A stretch of DNA of 64,000 nt, taken from positions 62,001 through 126,000 of the forward strand of contig NZ_VTZU01000008.1 of the NCBI RefSeq assembly GCF_008370685.1. The letters run 5' to 3'. Positions 8,071 to 17,067 of the stretch are shown piece by piece; within the stretch, counting starts at the first letter, position 1; each line of letters begins with the position of its first letter. Under the pieces are notes generated by a model that was given only the letters and a program-made list of their open reading frames with translations, was not told the DNA's origin and searched no databases. The position numbers and the translations under genes are program-made. Source of the DNA: Aquimarina sp. RZ0 (lineage in GTDB: Bacteria; Bacteroidota; Bacteroidia; Flavobacteriales; Flavobacteriaceae).

Positions 8071-10044
8071 ATGAATAAAAAGTTACTTATCATTTTTTCT
8101 GCTCTTTTTTTTATGACAACCCAGGCTCAGGAAATCTACAATGATAAAAGTATGGTTGTAAGCAGAGACGATCTTAAAAATTCCAAATACCAAAAAGATA
8201 CAACGGCTAATGCTTTTTATATTTATGAAAAAGGATTTAGCAGAGTAGAAAATGGTAATAAATACAATTTACTCACAGATTATGAGCGAAAAATCAAAAT
8301 ACTGAACCCAAATGGATACAACGAAGCTACTATAGAAATCCTTTTATACAAAGATAAAAACAGGAAAGAGAAAATTCGAAAAATATTGGCATATACGTAT
8401 AATCTAAAAAACAACAAGATTATAAGAACAAAGGTAAAAGAAAGTGATATCTATAGAGAACAATATGATGAACACTATACCTTGGTAAAGTTTACATTTC
8501 CCGATATCAAACCAGGCTCTGTAATTACCTATTCATATCAAAAAGAATCGCCATATATATTCAAATTTAATGGCTGGGATTTTCAGGATGATATCCCTAA
8601 GCTGTATAGTGAATATATTTCTGATCTTCCTGGAAATTATATCTACAACATAAAACTCGTTGGTTTCCTTACACTGGATACCAATGAATCGACATTAATC
8701 AAAAGATGCCTGGAAATAGCAAACGGAGCTTCTGCCGATTGTTCCCATAATGTATATATTATGAAAGATATTCCTGCTTTTGAAGAAGAAAAATACATGA
8801 CTGCAAAAAAGAATTATTTTTCACGAATAAATTATGAATTAAAAGAATATAACGGGTTTGACGGAAAAAACAAAAAATATACAGAAACCTGGAAAGATGT
8901 AGATAAAAAATTTAAATCAGAAAAAGGAATAGGATTACAGCTTAAAAAAATAAATAGCACTAAAAATATCCTTCCTGATTCGATACTTACCACTCCTAAT
9001 ACGCTGGAAAAAGCTAAAAACATCCATAGTTTCATTAGCAATACTTATACCTGGAATGGAAAATATAAAATATTCAGCGATGTTACAATAAAAGAAGTCA
9101 TAGATAACAAAGTAGGTAATGTTTCTGGTATCAATATCCTGTTACATAACACGTTAAAACAACAGGGATTTGATGTAAGTCCGATTTTGGTATCCACAAG
9201 AGAGAATGGATACGCTACAAAAATTTACCCTATAATTTCTGATTTTAACTATATCATCATACAACTATCTCTAGACGGAAAAAAGTACCTATTAGATGCT
9301 ACCGAAAAACTATTGCCTTTTGGTGAGGTTCCTTATAGATGTTTAAATCAGTATGGGAGACTGATGGATTTTAAAAAAGGAAGTTACTGGGTAGATATTA
9401 AATCTAGCATGAAATCTTTTCATTATTATAATGAAGATTTAAAACTTTCTAAAGAAAATAATAGTGTTACCGGAAAATTAGAATATGTATATTCTGGACA
9501 TCATGGCTATACAAAGAGAAAACGCATCCAGAGAACATCTCAAAATGCATATCTAAAAAAGATCAAAAACCTTAACGATGAAATTGAAGTTGTAGACGCT
9601 ACATTAAAAAACATTACTAAAATTGAAAAACCCTTTATAGAAAATTTCTTGATCAAAAAAGAATATGAAGAAACAGATAATTTATTATTTATTAATCCAT
9701 TCCTCAATCCATTCTTTAAAGAAAATCCTTTTAAACTGAGTAAAAGGACATATCCTGTAGATTTTGGCTATAAAGATTCCTATACATATATAGTTTCTAT
9801 AGAAATTCCTGAAAACTTTGAATTTCTGGATATTCCTGAAAACTTAAATTATCAACTTCCTGAAAGCACAGGGAAATTGAGCTTAGGCTTTCAAAAACAG
9901 GGCAATAAACTATTAATTAATCATAGAATTATATTTACATCTTCCTACTATCCTCCGGAATTTTATGATGCTTTAAAAGAGTTTTTTAATCTTATCGTAG
10001 ATATGGAAAATAATACTGTGATTACCATAAAAAAAACTAATTGA
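8071..10044 (+). CDS. DUF3857 / transglutaminase-like exported protein
   Basis: 657 aa, with a signal peptide (KKLLIIFSALFFMTTQAQ) cleaved near residue 19. The first half (about 45-250) matches the DUF3857 beta-sandwich type. The middle (about 300-400) looks like a transglutaminase-like core (AKNIHSFISNTYTWNGKY, then VSGINILLHNTLKQQG and YLLDATEK). At the usual nucleophile position there is 'GNVSGINILL' rather than the G[DE]C of active transglutaminases, so it is probably non-catalytic. The C-terminus is a DUF3858-like beta region. Such proteins are abundant in Flavobacteriia and of unknown role. Confidence 0.8.
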   Translation: MNKKLLIIFSALFFMTTQAQEIYNDKSMVVSRDDLKNSKYQKDTTANAFYIYEKGFSRVENGNKYNLLTDYERKIKILNPNGYNEATIEILLYKDKNRKEKIRKILAYTYNLKNNKIIRTKVKESDIYREQYDEHYTLVKFTFPDIKPGSVITYSYQKESPYIFKFNGWDFQDDIPKLYSEYISDLPGNYIYNIKLVGFLTLDTNESTLIKRCLEIANGASADCSHNVYIMKDIPAFEEEKYMTAKKNYFSRINYELKEYNGFDGKNKKYTETWKDVDKKFKSEKGIGLQLKKINSTKNILPDSILTTPNTLEKAKNIHSFISNTYTWNGKYKIFSDVTIKEVIDNKVGNVSGINILLHNTLKQQGFDVSPILVSTRENGYATKIYPIISDFNYIIIQLSLDGKKYLLDATEKLLPFGEVPYRCLNQYGRLMDFKKGSYWVDIKSSMKSFHYYNEDLKLSKENNSVTGKLEYVYSGHHGYTKRKRIQRTSQNAYLKKIKNLNDEIEVVDATLKNITKIEKPFIENFLIKKEYEETDNLLFINPFLNPFFKENPFKLSKRTYPVDFGYKDSYTYIVSIEIPENFEFLDIPENLNYQLPESTGKLSLGFQKQGNKLLINHRIIFTSSYYPPEFYDALKEFFNLIVDMENNTVITIKKTN

Positions 10045-10075
10045 TTTTTTAGTATTTTAGTCAAAATCAAACATC

Positions 10076-10909
10076 TTGGAAAAGAAAACACGACATAAAA
10101 CCTGGAAAGACAATTTACACGAAATTATATATGAAGCAGACACTCCATTAGGTAAAATTTTTGATGTAATCTTACTCATACTAATTTTACTAAGTATTGT
10201 ATTTGTAATGCTGGAGAGCGTTAAAGGGCTTTCTGAAAAAACGTATACGTTTTTATACTATTCTGAATGGGTAATTACCATTTTTTTTACTTTTGAATAC
10301 ATTGCCAGAGTTATTTCTATAAAAAAACCTTCTAAATATATTTTTAGTTTTTATGGAATTATAGATTTTCTATCCACAATACCGCTTTATTTATCATTTT
10401 TTATTGTTGGATCTAGCGCATTGCTTACCGTAAGAGCACTTAGATTATTAAGAGTTTTTAGAATTCTTAAAATTTCAAGATATATAGGAGAGTCCAATAA
10501 ATTAGCCAAAGCCATAAAAGACAGTAGAGCTAAGATTCTTGTATTTTTATTCGCTGTTGTAGTACTTTGCATTATAACAGGAACGTTAATGTATATTATA
10601 GAAGGAGAAGAAAGTGGTTTCAAAAATATTCCTATAAGCGTATATTGGTGCATTGTAACACTCACCACTGTTGGGTATGGAGATATCGCCCCTATAACTC
10701 CCGTAGGACAATTATTAGCTGCCATTATCATGATTATGGGGTATGGCATTATTGCAGTTCCTACAGGAATTGTTAGTGCTGAATATGCACAACAAATAAA
10801 GAAAATCTATACAAATACACAATCTTGTAGAAATTGTAACGAGACTATGCATGCCGATCATGCAAAATTCTGTCATAAATGTGGAGAGAATCTATACAAT
10901 GAAACATAA
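10076..10909 (+). CDS. voltage-gated-type K+ channel with C-terminal zinc ribbon
   Basis: 277 aa inner-membrane ion channel. Six hydrophobic segments are visible, and segment S4 carries regularly spaced arginines (VRALRLLRVFRILKISRY). The pore loop has the K+ selectivity filter TTVGYGD (residues 197-203). Unusually, the cytosolic tail ends in two Cys pairs, Cys251/Cys254 (CRNC) and Cys266/Cys269 (CHKCGENLY), a zinc-ribbon signature. The start is TTG at 10076, chosen because the protein begins EKKTRHKTWKDNLHEIIYEAD as in related channels and no nearby ATG fits. It overlaps the miaA start by 11 bases, so the two are translationally linked. Confidence 0.88.
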   Translation: MEKKTRHKTWKDNLHEIIYEADTPLGKIFDVILLILILLSIVFVMLESVKGLSEKTYTFLYYSEWVITIFFTFEYIARVISIKKPSKYIFSFYGIIDFLSTIPLYLSFFIVGSSALLTVRALRLLRVFRILKISRYIGESNKLAKAIKDSRAKILVFLFAVVVLCIITGTLMYIIEGEESGFKNIPISVYWCIVTLTTVGYGDIAPITPVGQLLAAIIMIMGYGIIAVPTGIVSAEYAQQIKKIYTNTQSCRNCNETMHADHAKFCHKCGENLYNET

Positions 10910-11804
10910 TCTTATTGTCATAACAGGGCCGACAGCCATTGGTAAGACCAGCTTGAGTATTCAGTTGGCTAATAGTTTTAATTGTGAAATTGTTTCTGCA
11001 GATAGCAGACAATTCTATAAAGAGATGAATATAGGAACTGCGGTACCTGATCCTGAAGAATTAGAACAAGTCAATCATCATTTTATACAGCATAAAAGTA
11101 TTACAGAAGAGTATTCTGTTGGAGATTTTGAAAAAGATGCGCTCAAAACATTGACTACCCTTTTTGAGAATCATACGCATGCTATTCTTGTTGGAGGTTC
11201 TGGATTATATATCAATGCCATTACTCAGGGACTGGATACTTTTCCAAAGGTAAATAAAGAAATTCGTGCACAATTACAAGAAACATGTGATACAAAAGGG
11301 ATAGAAAGCTTACAACAACAGCTAGAAGAACTGGATCCTATATACTATAAACAAGTAGATCTATATAACACACACCGTGTAATGAGAGCCTTAGAGATCT
11401 GCATTAGTAGTAGTAAGCCGTATTCTTCTTTCCTTACCAGAACCCAAAAAAAGCGCCCATTTAATATCATCAAAATCGGTATTACTGCAGATAGAAATAT
11501 TATCTATGACAGAATAAATAAAAGAGTCGATATTATGATCAATAACGGGTTGATAGATGAAGTAACCGGGTTGTATCCATACAAGCATCTTAATGCCTTG
11601 AACACGGTTGGGTATAAAGAGATTTTTGGTCACCTTGACAATAACTATGATATTGACTTTGCCATTTCGGAAATTAAAAAAAATACCCGGCGTTTCTCTA
11701 AAAGACAACTTACCTGGTTTAGAAAAGATCCTGAAATTAGTTGGTTTGATTATCAAGATCCAACTGAATTGATACTATCGCATATCAAAAAAAGATCGAT
11801 ATAG
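10899..11804 (+). CDS. miaA: tRNA dimethylallyltransferase
   Basis: Transfers a dimethylallyl group to N6 of A37 in tRNAs reading UNN codons. It is 301 aa from ATG 10899, chosen because MKHNLIVITGPTAIGKTS places the P-loop (residues 10-17) at the family position; the upstream in-frame ATG at 10851 would add sequence inside the channel gene. SADSRQFYKEMNIGTA, GGSGLYINAI and HRVMRALEI motifs are intact. The C-terminus RRFSKRQLTWFRKD is diagnostic. The gene overlaps the K+ channel by 11 bases and ends in a palindrome that may terminate transcription. Confidence 0.96.
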   Translation: MKHNLIVITGPTAIGKTSLSIQLANSFNCEIVSADSRQFYKEMNIGTAVPDPEELEQVNHHFIQHKSITEEYSVGDFEKDALKTLTTLFENHTHAILVGGSGLYINAITQGLDTFPKVNKEIRAQLQETCDTKGIESLQQQLEELDPIYYKQVDLYNTHRVMRALEICISSSKPYSSFLTRTQKKRPFNIIKIGITADRNIIYDRINKRVDIMINNGLIDEVTGLYPYKHLNALNTVGYKEIFGHLDNNYDIDFAISEIKKNTRRFSKRQLTWFRKDPEISWFDYQDPTELILSHIKKRSI

Positions 11805-11820
11805 ATAATTTATCTATATC
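11798..11820. terminator. palindrome between convergent miaA and response-regulator genes
   Basis: Perfect 11-bp arms GATATAGATAA / TTATCTATATC separated by a single T. They include the miaA stop codon and are followed by a T-rich tract (CTCTTTTTATTTTATTT). The position between convergent genes fits a bidirectional terminator, although the stem is AT-only. Confidence 0.5.
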
Positions 11821-11857
11821 AACCTCTTTTTATTTTATTTACCGTTGTTTTTATTAT

Positions 11858-12571
11858 CTAGGATTCATCACTTCTCACAACAAGTCTGAATCCTTCTCCG
11901 TGGATATTTAGAATCTCCACATTTTCATCTTTCTTTAAATACTTTCTTAGTTTAGCGATATATACATCCATACTTCTTGATGTAAAGTAATTATCATCTC
12001 TCCAGATTTTTGTAAGCGCTAATTCTCGAGGCATTAAATCATTGAGGTGCAATGCTAATAATCGAAGTAATTCATTTTCTTTGGGAGAAAGTTTTATAGG
12101 GTCATCCTCTTTAAAAGTCAAAAACCTAAGTTTAGAATTAAGATGAAATCCTCCTATTTTAAACTCAAATTGTTTGCTATCTGCTACAGACTCTGTACTC
12201 TTACGTTGCATGATAGCCTGTATTTTCATTAATAATACTTCACTATCAAATGGCTTATTAAGGTAATCATCTGCTCCTACTTTATATCCTTTCAGGACAT
12301 CTTCTTTCATTGCTTTTGCAGTCAGGAAGATAATAGGAACTTCTTCATTTTTATCCCTGATTTCTTTTGCCAATGTAAACCCATCCTTATAAGGCATCAT
12401 TACATCAAGAATACACATATCATAATCATCTTTTTTAAACTTCTCGAAGCCTTCCATACCATTCTTAGCATGCACAACATCATAGTCATTCATTATTAGA
12501 TAATCCTTTAATACTGTTCCGAAATTCGGATCATCTTCTACCAACAGTATTTTTTTGTTTTCTGTTTCCAT
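11858..12571 (-). CDS. OmpR/RprY-family response regulator
   Basis: 237 aa DNA-binding response regulator. The receiver domain has the acidic pocket in VEDD (residues 11-14), the phosphorylation site Asp56 (ILDVMMP), and conserved Lys106 in NKPF. The C-terminal winged helix (about 135-232) ends in VYIAKLRKYLKKDENVEILNIHGEGFRL, typical of the OmpR/PhoB class. It is transcribed after its cognate kinase with a 3-base gap. The pair resembles Bacteroidota RprX/RprY envelope-stress systems in organisation, but target genes are unknown. Confidence 0.93.
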   Translation of the reverse strand: METENKKILLVEDDPNFGTVLKDYLIMNDYDVVHAKNGMEGFEKFKKDDYDMCILDVMMPYKDGFTLAKEIRDKNEEVPIIFLTAKAMKEDVLKGYKVGADDYLNKPFDSEVLLMKIQAIMQRKSTESVADSKQFEFKIGGFHLNSKLRFLTFKEDDPIKLSPKENELLRLLALHLNDLMPRELALTKIWRDDNYFTSRSMDVYIAKLRKYLKKDENVEILNIHGEGFRLVVRSDES

Positions 12572-12574
12572 ATT

Positions 12575-14143
12575 TTAAGATATTAACGGTAATTTAGTTA
12601 TAAATGTGGAGCCTTTCCCCCGTTCGCTCTCCACCCAAATCTGACCATGATGGTCGTCTATTATTCTTTTTACATACGTAAGGCCTAATCCGTGACCTTT
12701 TACATTATGCAGGTCCCCTGTATGCTCTCTGAAAAATTTTTCAAATATTTTTTTCTGAGCGACTTTACTCATCCCTACACCCTGATCACGAATCTTTAAT
12801 ACAATACTATTTTTTACATTTTCGGTATAAATATCAATCTTTGGAGCTCCTTCTGAGTATTTAATTGCATTATCTAAAATATTCACCACTACATTAGTCA
12901 TATGATTATCATTTGCTAAAATAGTAGATTTAAGAGCTCCCAAATGCATTTTTATGTATCCATCTCTATTTTCTACAATCAATGAAACATGAGTAACGGC
13001 ATCTTCAATTATATCATGCATCTCTAATCTTTCTTTCTTAATATTCAACTCATTTTTTTCTAGTTGAGATATTCTCAGTACATTTTCTACTTGAGCGAGC
13101 ATTCTTTTATTTTCTTCACGAATCATAACCATATATCGATTAACTTTTTCTTGATTACCACTTATTTTAGGGTTTTTAATGGCATCCAATGCTAGGTTAA
13201 TAGTTGCTATAGGTGTTTTGAGTTCATGAGTCATATTATTAATAAAATCTGTCTTTATCTGAGATATTTGCCTTTGCTGTAACAATTGAGACAAAGCACT
13301 GGAATATGCTACTACAATAACCAATGTAAATATTATTGATAGAATAGCCATCCCTTTAATTGTCGATACAATATATCTATGCTTACCTGTAAAATTGATA
13401 TACAACTGATATCTGCTAAATCCTTCTTCATTAAGAAAAAGAGGTACTGCAAAAGTAGCAGCAGGAGAATCCAGACTAAAATCTTCTGAACGAATTCGAG
13501 TTGCCAATGCATTACTATATATTGCATACTCAAAATCTATATTCATGGCACGTTCTTTAAGCTCCTTCTTAATTAGCTTCTCTACTTCTTCTTTCTTTAC
13601 TCTTTTATGAATCGGTGTAAAATTTGCTAATTCTTCAATCACTATTTCATAATCTCTTCTTTGTAAATCAGTTAAAGAGCTTAATCTATCCAGTTTAGAT
13701 TTTGTTTTTGATCTTTGCCTAATTAAATTATTTTCTTTTTCTTCATTTATAATTTCAACATTTCTATTTAATATTTCTTTTAATTTTACTGTATCGATAT
13801 TAAAGTTAACAAAAGAAGAAAATAGCTTATTATCTTCTTCTAATACTCCATCTGCAAATGCATATGATCCGCGATCGATACTTAAATTTAGTAACTGTTG
13901 TATTGTCTTGTTATCAGGTTCTTTTATACTGTCCAATATTTCTATCAAAGGAAAATACATTTCTTCAAATTCCCTATATTCAATCTTACTAGAAACAGAA
14001 ATTAAAATCTGCTTAGCATTCACTGAAAACTGCTCCTTGTTATTCTCTACCGTGTTTTGAATCCAATATCCCTGAACAAAAATAATCCCGATTAACGATA
14101 AACTCATTAGGATTATCAACAATACGAATAACCTTTTATTCAT
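12575..14143 (-). CDS. sensor histidine kinase
   Basis: 522 aa membrane sensor kinase. One transmembrane segment lies at residues 5-25 and a second at about 262-285, enclosing a roughly 235-residue periplasmic sensor region rich in charged helices. The HisKA domain has the phosphoacceptor His306 in NNMTHELKTPIA. The HATPase domain has N-box NILDNAIKYS, G1 DQGVGM and G2 GHGLGLTYVKRI. It is the first gene of the two-gene operon with the response regulator. It is complete with no missing catalytic motif, and its signal is unknown. Confidence 0.93.
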   Translation of the reverse strand: MNKRLFVLLIILMSLSLIGIIFVQGYWIQNTVENNKEQFSVNAKQILISVSSKIEYREFEEMYFPLIEILDSIKEPDNKTIQQLLNLSIDRGSYAFADGVLEEDNKLFSSFVNFNIDTVKLKEILNRNVEIINEEKENNLIRQRSKTKSKLDRLSSLTDLQRRDYEIVIEELANFTPIHKRVKKEEVEKLIKKELKERAMNIDFEYAIYSNALATRIRSEDFSLDSPAATFAVPLFLNEEGFSRYQLYINFTGKHRYIVSTIKGMAILSIIFTLVIVVAYSSALSQLLQQRQISQIKTDFINNMTHELKTPIATINLALDAIKNPKISGNQEKVNRYMVMIREENKRMLAQVENVLRISQLEKNELNIKKERLEMHDIIEDAVTHVSLIVENRDGYIKMHLGALKSTILANDNHMTNVVVNILDNAIKYSEGAPKIDIYTENVKNSIVLKIRDQGVGMSKVAQKKIFEKFFREHTGDLHNVKGHGLGLTYVKRIIDDHHGQIWVESERGKGSTFITKLPLIS

Positions 14144-14227
14144 AGGTCAAAAGTAAGACTTTAACATTTAGCTACTTTAGGGTTTAACCAAATGTTAACA
14201 AAATGAAAGATTCTGAAAATAATGTAA

Positions 14228-14806
14228 TTATAAAGTAATTTTATTATGGATTTTATTTACTTGAGCCAGAGTTTCTTCCAATTTAATATTAATAATAACA
14301 AAATCTGCTAATGGAATCTTCTTAGAATCTTCCCATTGGTTCTTTAATCTGGCAAAAACCTGTTCTCTCGTAGTTTTATCACGTTTGATTACCCGCTGAA
14401 CCCTTATTTCTTCTGGAGCAGTTACCAAAATCGTACAATCACATTGCTTATAGCTACCATTCTCAAAAAGTATGGCAGCTTCTTTTATAACATATTTTCC
14501 AGTTTGCTTATCTTTCCAATGATTAAAATGATTTGCCACTGCTGGATGTACAATTCCATTCAATTTTTTTAATAATGAAGTATCATTAAACACCTTTTCT
14601 GCAATAAAAGAACGATGCAAGGTATTTTCTATATAAGATTGATCCCCTAATAAATGTACAATTTGCTCTTTAAGGTTTTTATCGCTAGTCATTAACTTTT
14701 TAGCTTCATCATCTGCAATATATACGGGAACACCCTTTTTTGCAAACATTTTGGCTACGGTAGACTTCCCGCTCCCTATACCGCCTGTAAGACCAACTAC
14801 TTTCAC
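14228..14806 (-). CDS. coaE: dephospho-CoA kinase
   Basis: Last step of coenzyme A synthesis: ATP-dependent phosphorylation of the 3'-OH of dephospho-CoA. 192 aa with P-loop GGIGSGKS (residues 8-15), YIADDEAKKL, and the LVTAPEEIRVQRVIKRD lid region. The start is GTG at 14804-14806, which puts the P-loop at the family position (MKVVGLTGG). It follows the YbbR gene by 10 bases on the same strand. Together with coaBC at 20.7 kb, two CoA-pathway loci are in the window. Confidence 0.94.
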   Translation of the reverse strand: MKVVGLTGGIGSGKSTVAKMFAKKGVPVYIADDEAKKLMTSDKNLKEQIVHLLGDQSYIENTLHRSFIAEKVFNDTSLLKKLNGIVHPAVANHFNHWKDKQTGKYVIKEAAILFENGSYKQCDCTILVTAPEEIRVQRVIKRDKTTREQVFARLKNQWEDSKKIPLADFVIINIKLEETLAQVNKIHNKITL

Positions 14807-14816
14807 GAATCTAAGT

Positions 14817-15776
14817 TTATTTTAAAATTACAAATTGAACTTGCTTATCCTGCAAACGTACATCATGAATAGATGCTGGTATATCTACCAATTTCAGTAT
14901 TAAAAAAGAGCTATCTTCTGCAATATTATCATAATCAGCTACTACTTTAAAATCTCTCACATTGATTTCATTATACTTATCCAACCCTACTCTATATACA
15001 ACGATAACATCTTTAGGAAAAATCTTAATTTCTTTACCCTCCGGAACGTTTATTAAGCTTATTGGAACCTCCTGACTACCTTCTGTAAATTTACTCACCA
15101 CAATACTAGCTTCTATCTCTTTTGGTGTTATATAAACGTCTTCAGGCAATCCATTCGTTTTTATAGACAAACTAGTCGAATAATCTGTGTTTAGATCTTC
15201 TAATTTTAAATTTTCGGTATAAATATAGTGTATTGTATCTACAATCTTTTCTGGTCCATGTATCGTAATCGAATCCGGTAGAAGTAGCACTCCTCTATCA
15301 CTCCCGTATCCAGGGACATAACCAATCTCTTTTATCAATCGTACTGGTATTTTCTTTTTTAGAGTAACATCTAATTTTGCTCTCAAGGTATTTTTTTGGG
15401 CAGAAAGTACTCTTCCTTCAAAATCCAGCTTATCTCTTAAAGACTGATCTTTTATATCAATCGAAAAATAATAATTATTATCTTCAAAAGAATCTGCATT
15501 GGCAATATCAAACTGTAATCGGGGTTTACTCCAACTATGAGTCATCATCCTAAAACCATTTCCATTAAGAATCAGTTTTAGCGTTTGATCACTGGAATCA
15601 TTCAGTATTCTATTTTCCGGGAGGTTAATATAACGAATTTCAATCTCTACTTCCTGCGTATAATTCTTTGAAAATTGAATAAACAACCATAATAAGGAAG
15701 TGAATATCAAAAAAAACAAAAACATTTTGACATTATTTCTCCTAAAAGAAAATCTACTCAACCTAACCTTAGACAT
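14817..15776 (-). CDS. YbbR-like domain protein
   Basis: 319 aa with one N-terminal transmembrane helix (about residues 17-33, MFLFFLIFTSLLWLFIQF) and an extracytoplasmic region of repeated YbbR-type beta domains, for example the segment VTLKKKIPVRLIKEIGYVPG and the segment DSITIHGPEKIVDTI. In Gram-positives YbbR (CdaR) regulates a diadenylate cyclase. In Flavobacteriia a YbbR gene commonly sits by coaE, as here, and a regulatory link is only an inference. It follows the glycosyltransferase by 5 bases, so the three genes likely form one operon. Confidence 0.82.
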   Translation of the reverse strand: MSKVRLSRFSFRRNNVKMFLFFLIFTSLLWLFIQFSKNYTQEVEIEIRYINLPENRILNDSSDQTLKLILNGNGFRMMTHSWSKPRLQFDIANADSFEDNNYYFSIDIKDQSLRDKLDFEGRVLSAQKNTLRAKLDVTLKKKIPVRLIKEIGYVPGYGSDRGVLLLPDSITIHGPEKIVDTIHYIYTENLKLEDLNTDYSTSLSIKTNGLPEDVYITPKEIEASIVVSKFTEGSQEVPISLINVPEGKEIKIFPKDVIVVYRVGLDKYNEINVRDFKVVADYDNIAEDSSFLILKLVDIPASIHDVRLQDKQVQFVILK

Positions 15777-15781
15777 ACTTT

Positions 15782-16783
15782 TTACTTAAAAAATAGTTTT
15801 TTAAATTTCTGTTCTGGTACTTTTTTTAAAAGATGAATATAATAATAAGATTTAAGGAATCCTTTTCCGTAACCGTAAAATTGCACTAACACAGCAATAA
15901 CAGACTGAATACCAATATAAAAACTTTTATAACTCATAGCTGAACTCATAAAAATAGCTGCTAAATATAACACCCAAAGACTCAGAAAATACCAATACCC
16001 AAAAAGTGCTGTAATTACAGAAAATATGGTGTACCCAATAAATAAGGTAGGAAACCAATATGTTATTTTTGCAGTCTGCGGGTGCCATAGATTAAGAATT
16101 GGCCTAACCATCCCAAATTTATGTACTTGTATATAAAACTTATTCCAGGAAATTCTTCTCTTGTGAAATACTTTTGCATCTGGTATCAAGGTTGTATCAT
16201 ACCCTAATCCCCAGAGTCTTATTGTAAGATCCGGATCTTCTCCCGGATGTATGTTCCCAAAACCTTTTGAGTCTTCAAAAGCTTTTTTTGAAATCCCCAT
16301 ATTAAAACTACGTGGCTGAAATTTACCCAATGTGTTTTTTCTACCTCTAATCCCTCCTGTAGTAAGGTATGAAGTCATACTAAAGCTTATTGCTTTCTGA
16401 AGATCAGAAAAATCTTTATGTGCATCATCCGGCCCTCCAAAACAATGAACATATCTATGAGACAGGAAAGTAGCTACTGTTGATAAATAATCTTTAGGAA
16501 GAATTACATCACTATCAAGAATTAAAAAATAATTCCCTTTTGCCTTACGCATACCATAATTACGAGAATCTCCGGGACCTGTATTTGACTTTTGATAATA
16601 ACTAATCGTTAATTGAGTACTATATTTACGAACAATCTCTTCTGATGTAACAGAGGAGCCATCTTCTACAATCACAATCTCATAACCTGCAGCATATTCC
16701 AGATCCCTCATACTAGACAATAGCTCTTCAATCTCATTCGGTCTATTGTAAACAGGGATAATAAAAGAAAAGTAAAGCTCCAT
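15782..16783 (-). CDS. family 2 glycosyltransferase with C-terminal membrane segments
   Basis: 333 aa from ATG 16783 (MELYFSFIIPVYNRP), which puts the GT-A fold start at the family position; an in-frame ATG at 16804 is less likely. The nucleotide-sugar motif is IPVYNRP, the metal-binding DxD region is LILDSDVILP, and GEDPDLTIRLWGLG corresponds to the acceptor/catalytic ED motif. Two to three hydrophobic segments follow after residue 235. It probably transfers a sugar in surface polysaccharide or glycolipid synthesis. First gene of the GT-YbbR-coaE run. Confidence 0.88.
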   Translation of the reverse strand: MELYFSFIIPVYNRPNEIEELLSSMRDLEYAAGYEIVIVEDGSSVTSEEIVRKYSTQLTISYYQKSNTGPGDSRNYGMRKAKGNYFLILDSDVILPKDYLSTVATFLSHRYVHCFGGPDDAHKDFSDLQKAISFSMTSYLTTGGIRGRKNTLGKFQPRSFNMGISKKAFEDSKGFGNIHPGEDPDLTIRLWGLGYDTTLIPDAKVFHKRRISWNKFYIQVHKFGMVRPILNLWHPQTAKITYWFPTLFIGYTIFSVITALFGYWYFLSLWVLYLAAIFMSSAMSYKSFYIGIQSVIAVLVQFYGYGKGFLKSYYYIHLLKKVPEQKFKKLFFK

Positions 16784-16787
16784 TGGA

Positions 16788-16795
16788 CAAAGGTA
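16788..16795 (-). promoter_or_regulatory. -7 element just upstream of the glycosyltransferase ATG
   Basis: On the minus strand TACCTTTG matches TAnnTTTG perfectly and ends only four bases before ATG 16783. If used, transcription would start at or next to the ATG. No good TTG -33 box is seen. Confidence 0.35.
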
Positions 16796-16904
16796 AGTAA
16801 ACAAAAAAACTTACTCCAGATTCATACTATTTTAATAAAGTGATTTGTACCATTCCCTAATTACAATTACCTCTTTATGAGAATAAATTCTTTACTAAGT
16901 TAGC

Positions 16905-17001
16905 AAACTACTTCTGGGCATGCAAACGCGGCATTTGTTAGATAAAACATTTTGATTTCGAGCTAAACCTCGGAGTTGTTACATCTCGAGTATCGAGTAA
17001 A
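16905..17001 (+). repeat. dispersed triple-hairpin intergenic repeat, copy 2 (diverged)
   Basis: The most diverged copy, recognised by AAACTACTTCTGGGCA at its start, ACATTTTGATTTCGAG in the middle and CTCGAGTATCGAGTAAAAAA at its end. Hairpin 1 is lost. Hairpin 2 keeps only CGAG/CTCG. Hairpin 3 is intact with altered bases (CTCGAGTATCGAG). The orientation matches the other copies although the flanking genes are on the minus strand. It leads directly into the fabI terminator. Confidence 0.75.
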
Positions 17002-17031
17002 AAAAGCTCATCTTGGATGGATGAGCTTTTT
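17001..17031. terminator. Rho-independent terminator downstream of fabI
   Basis: Perfect arms AAAAAGCTCAT / ATGAGCTTTTT with a 9-base loop and flanking A and T runs on both strands, 37 bases beyond the fabI stop. Confidence 0.85.
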
Positions 17032-17067
17032 TTGCTACATTTTTTTTATTTATGTAGAAATTATTTA

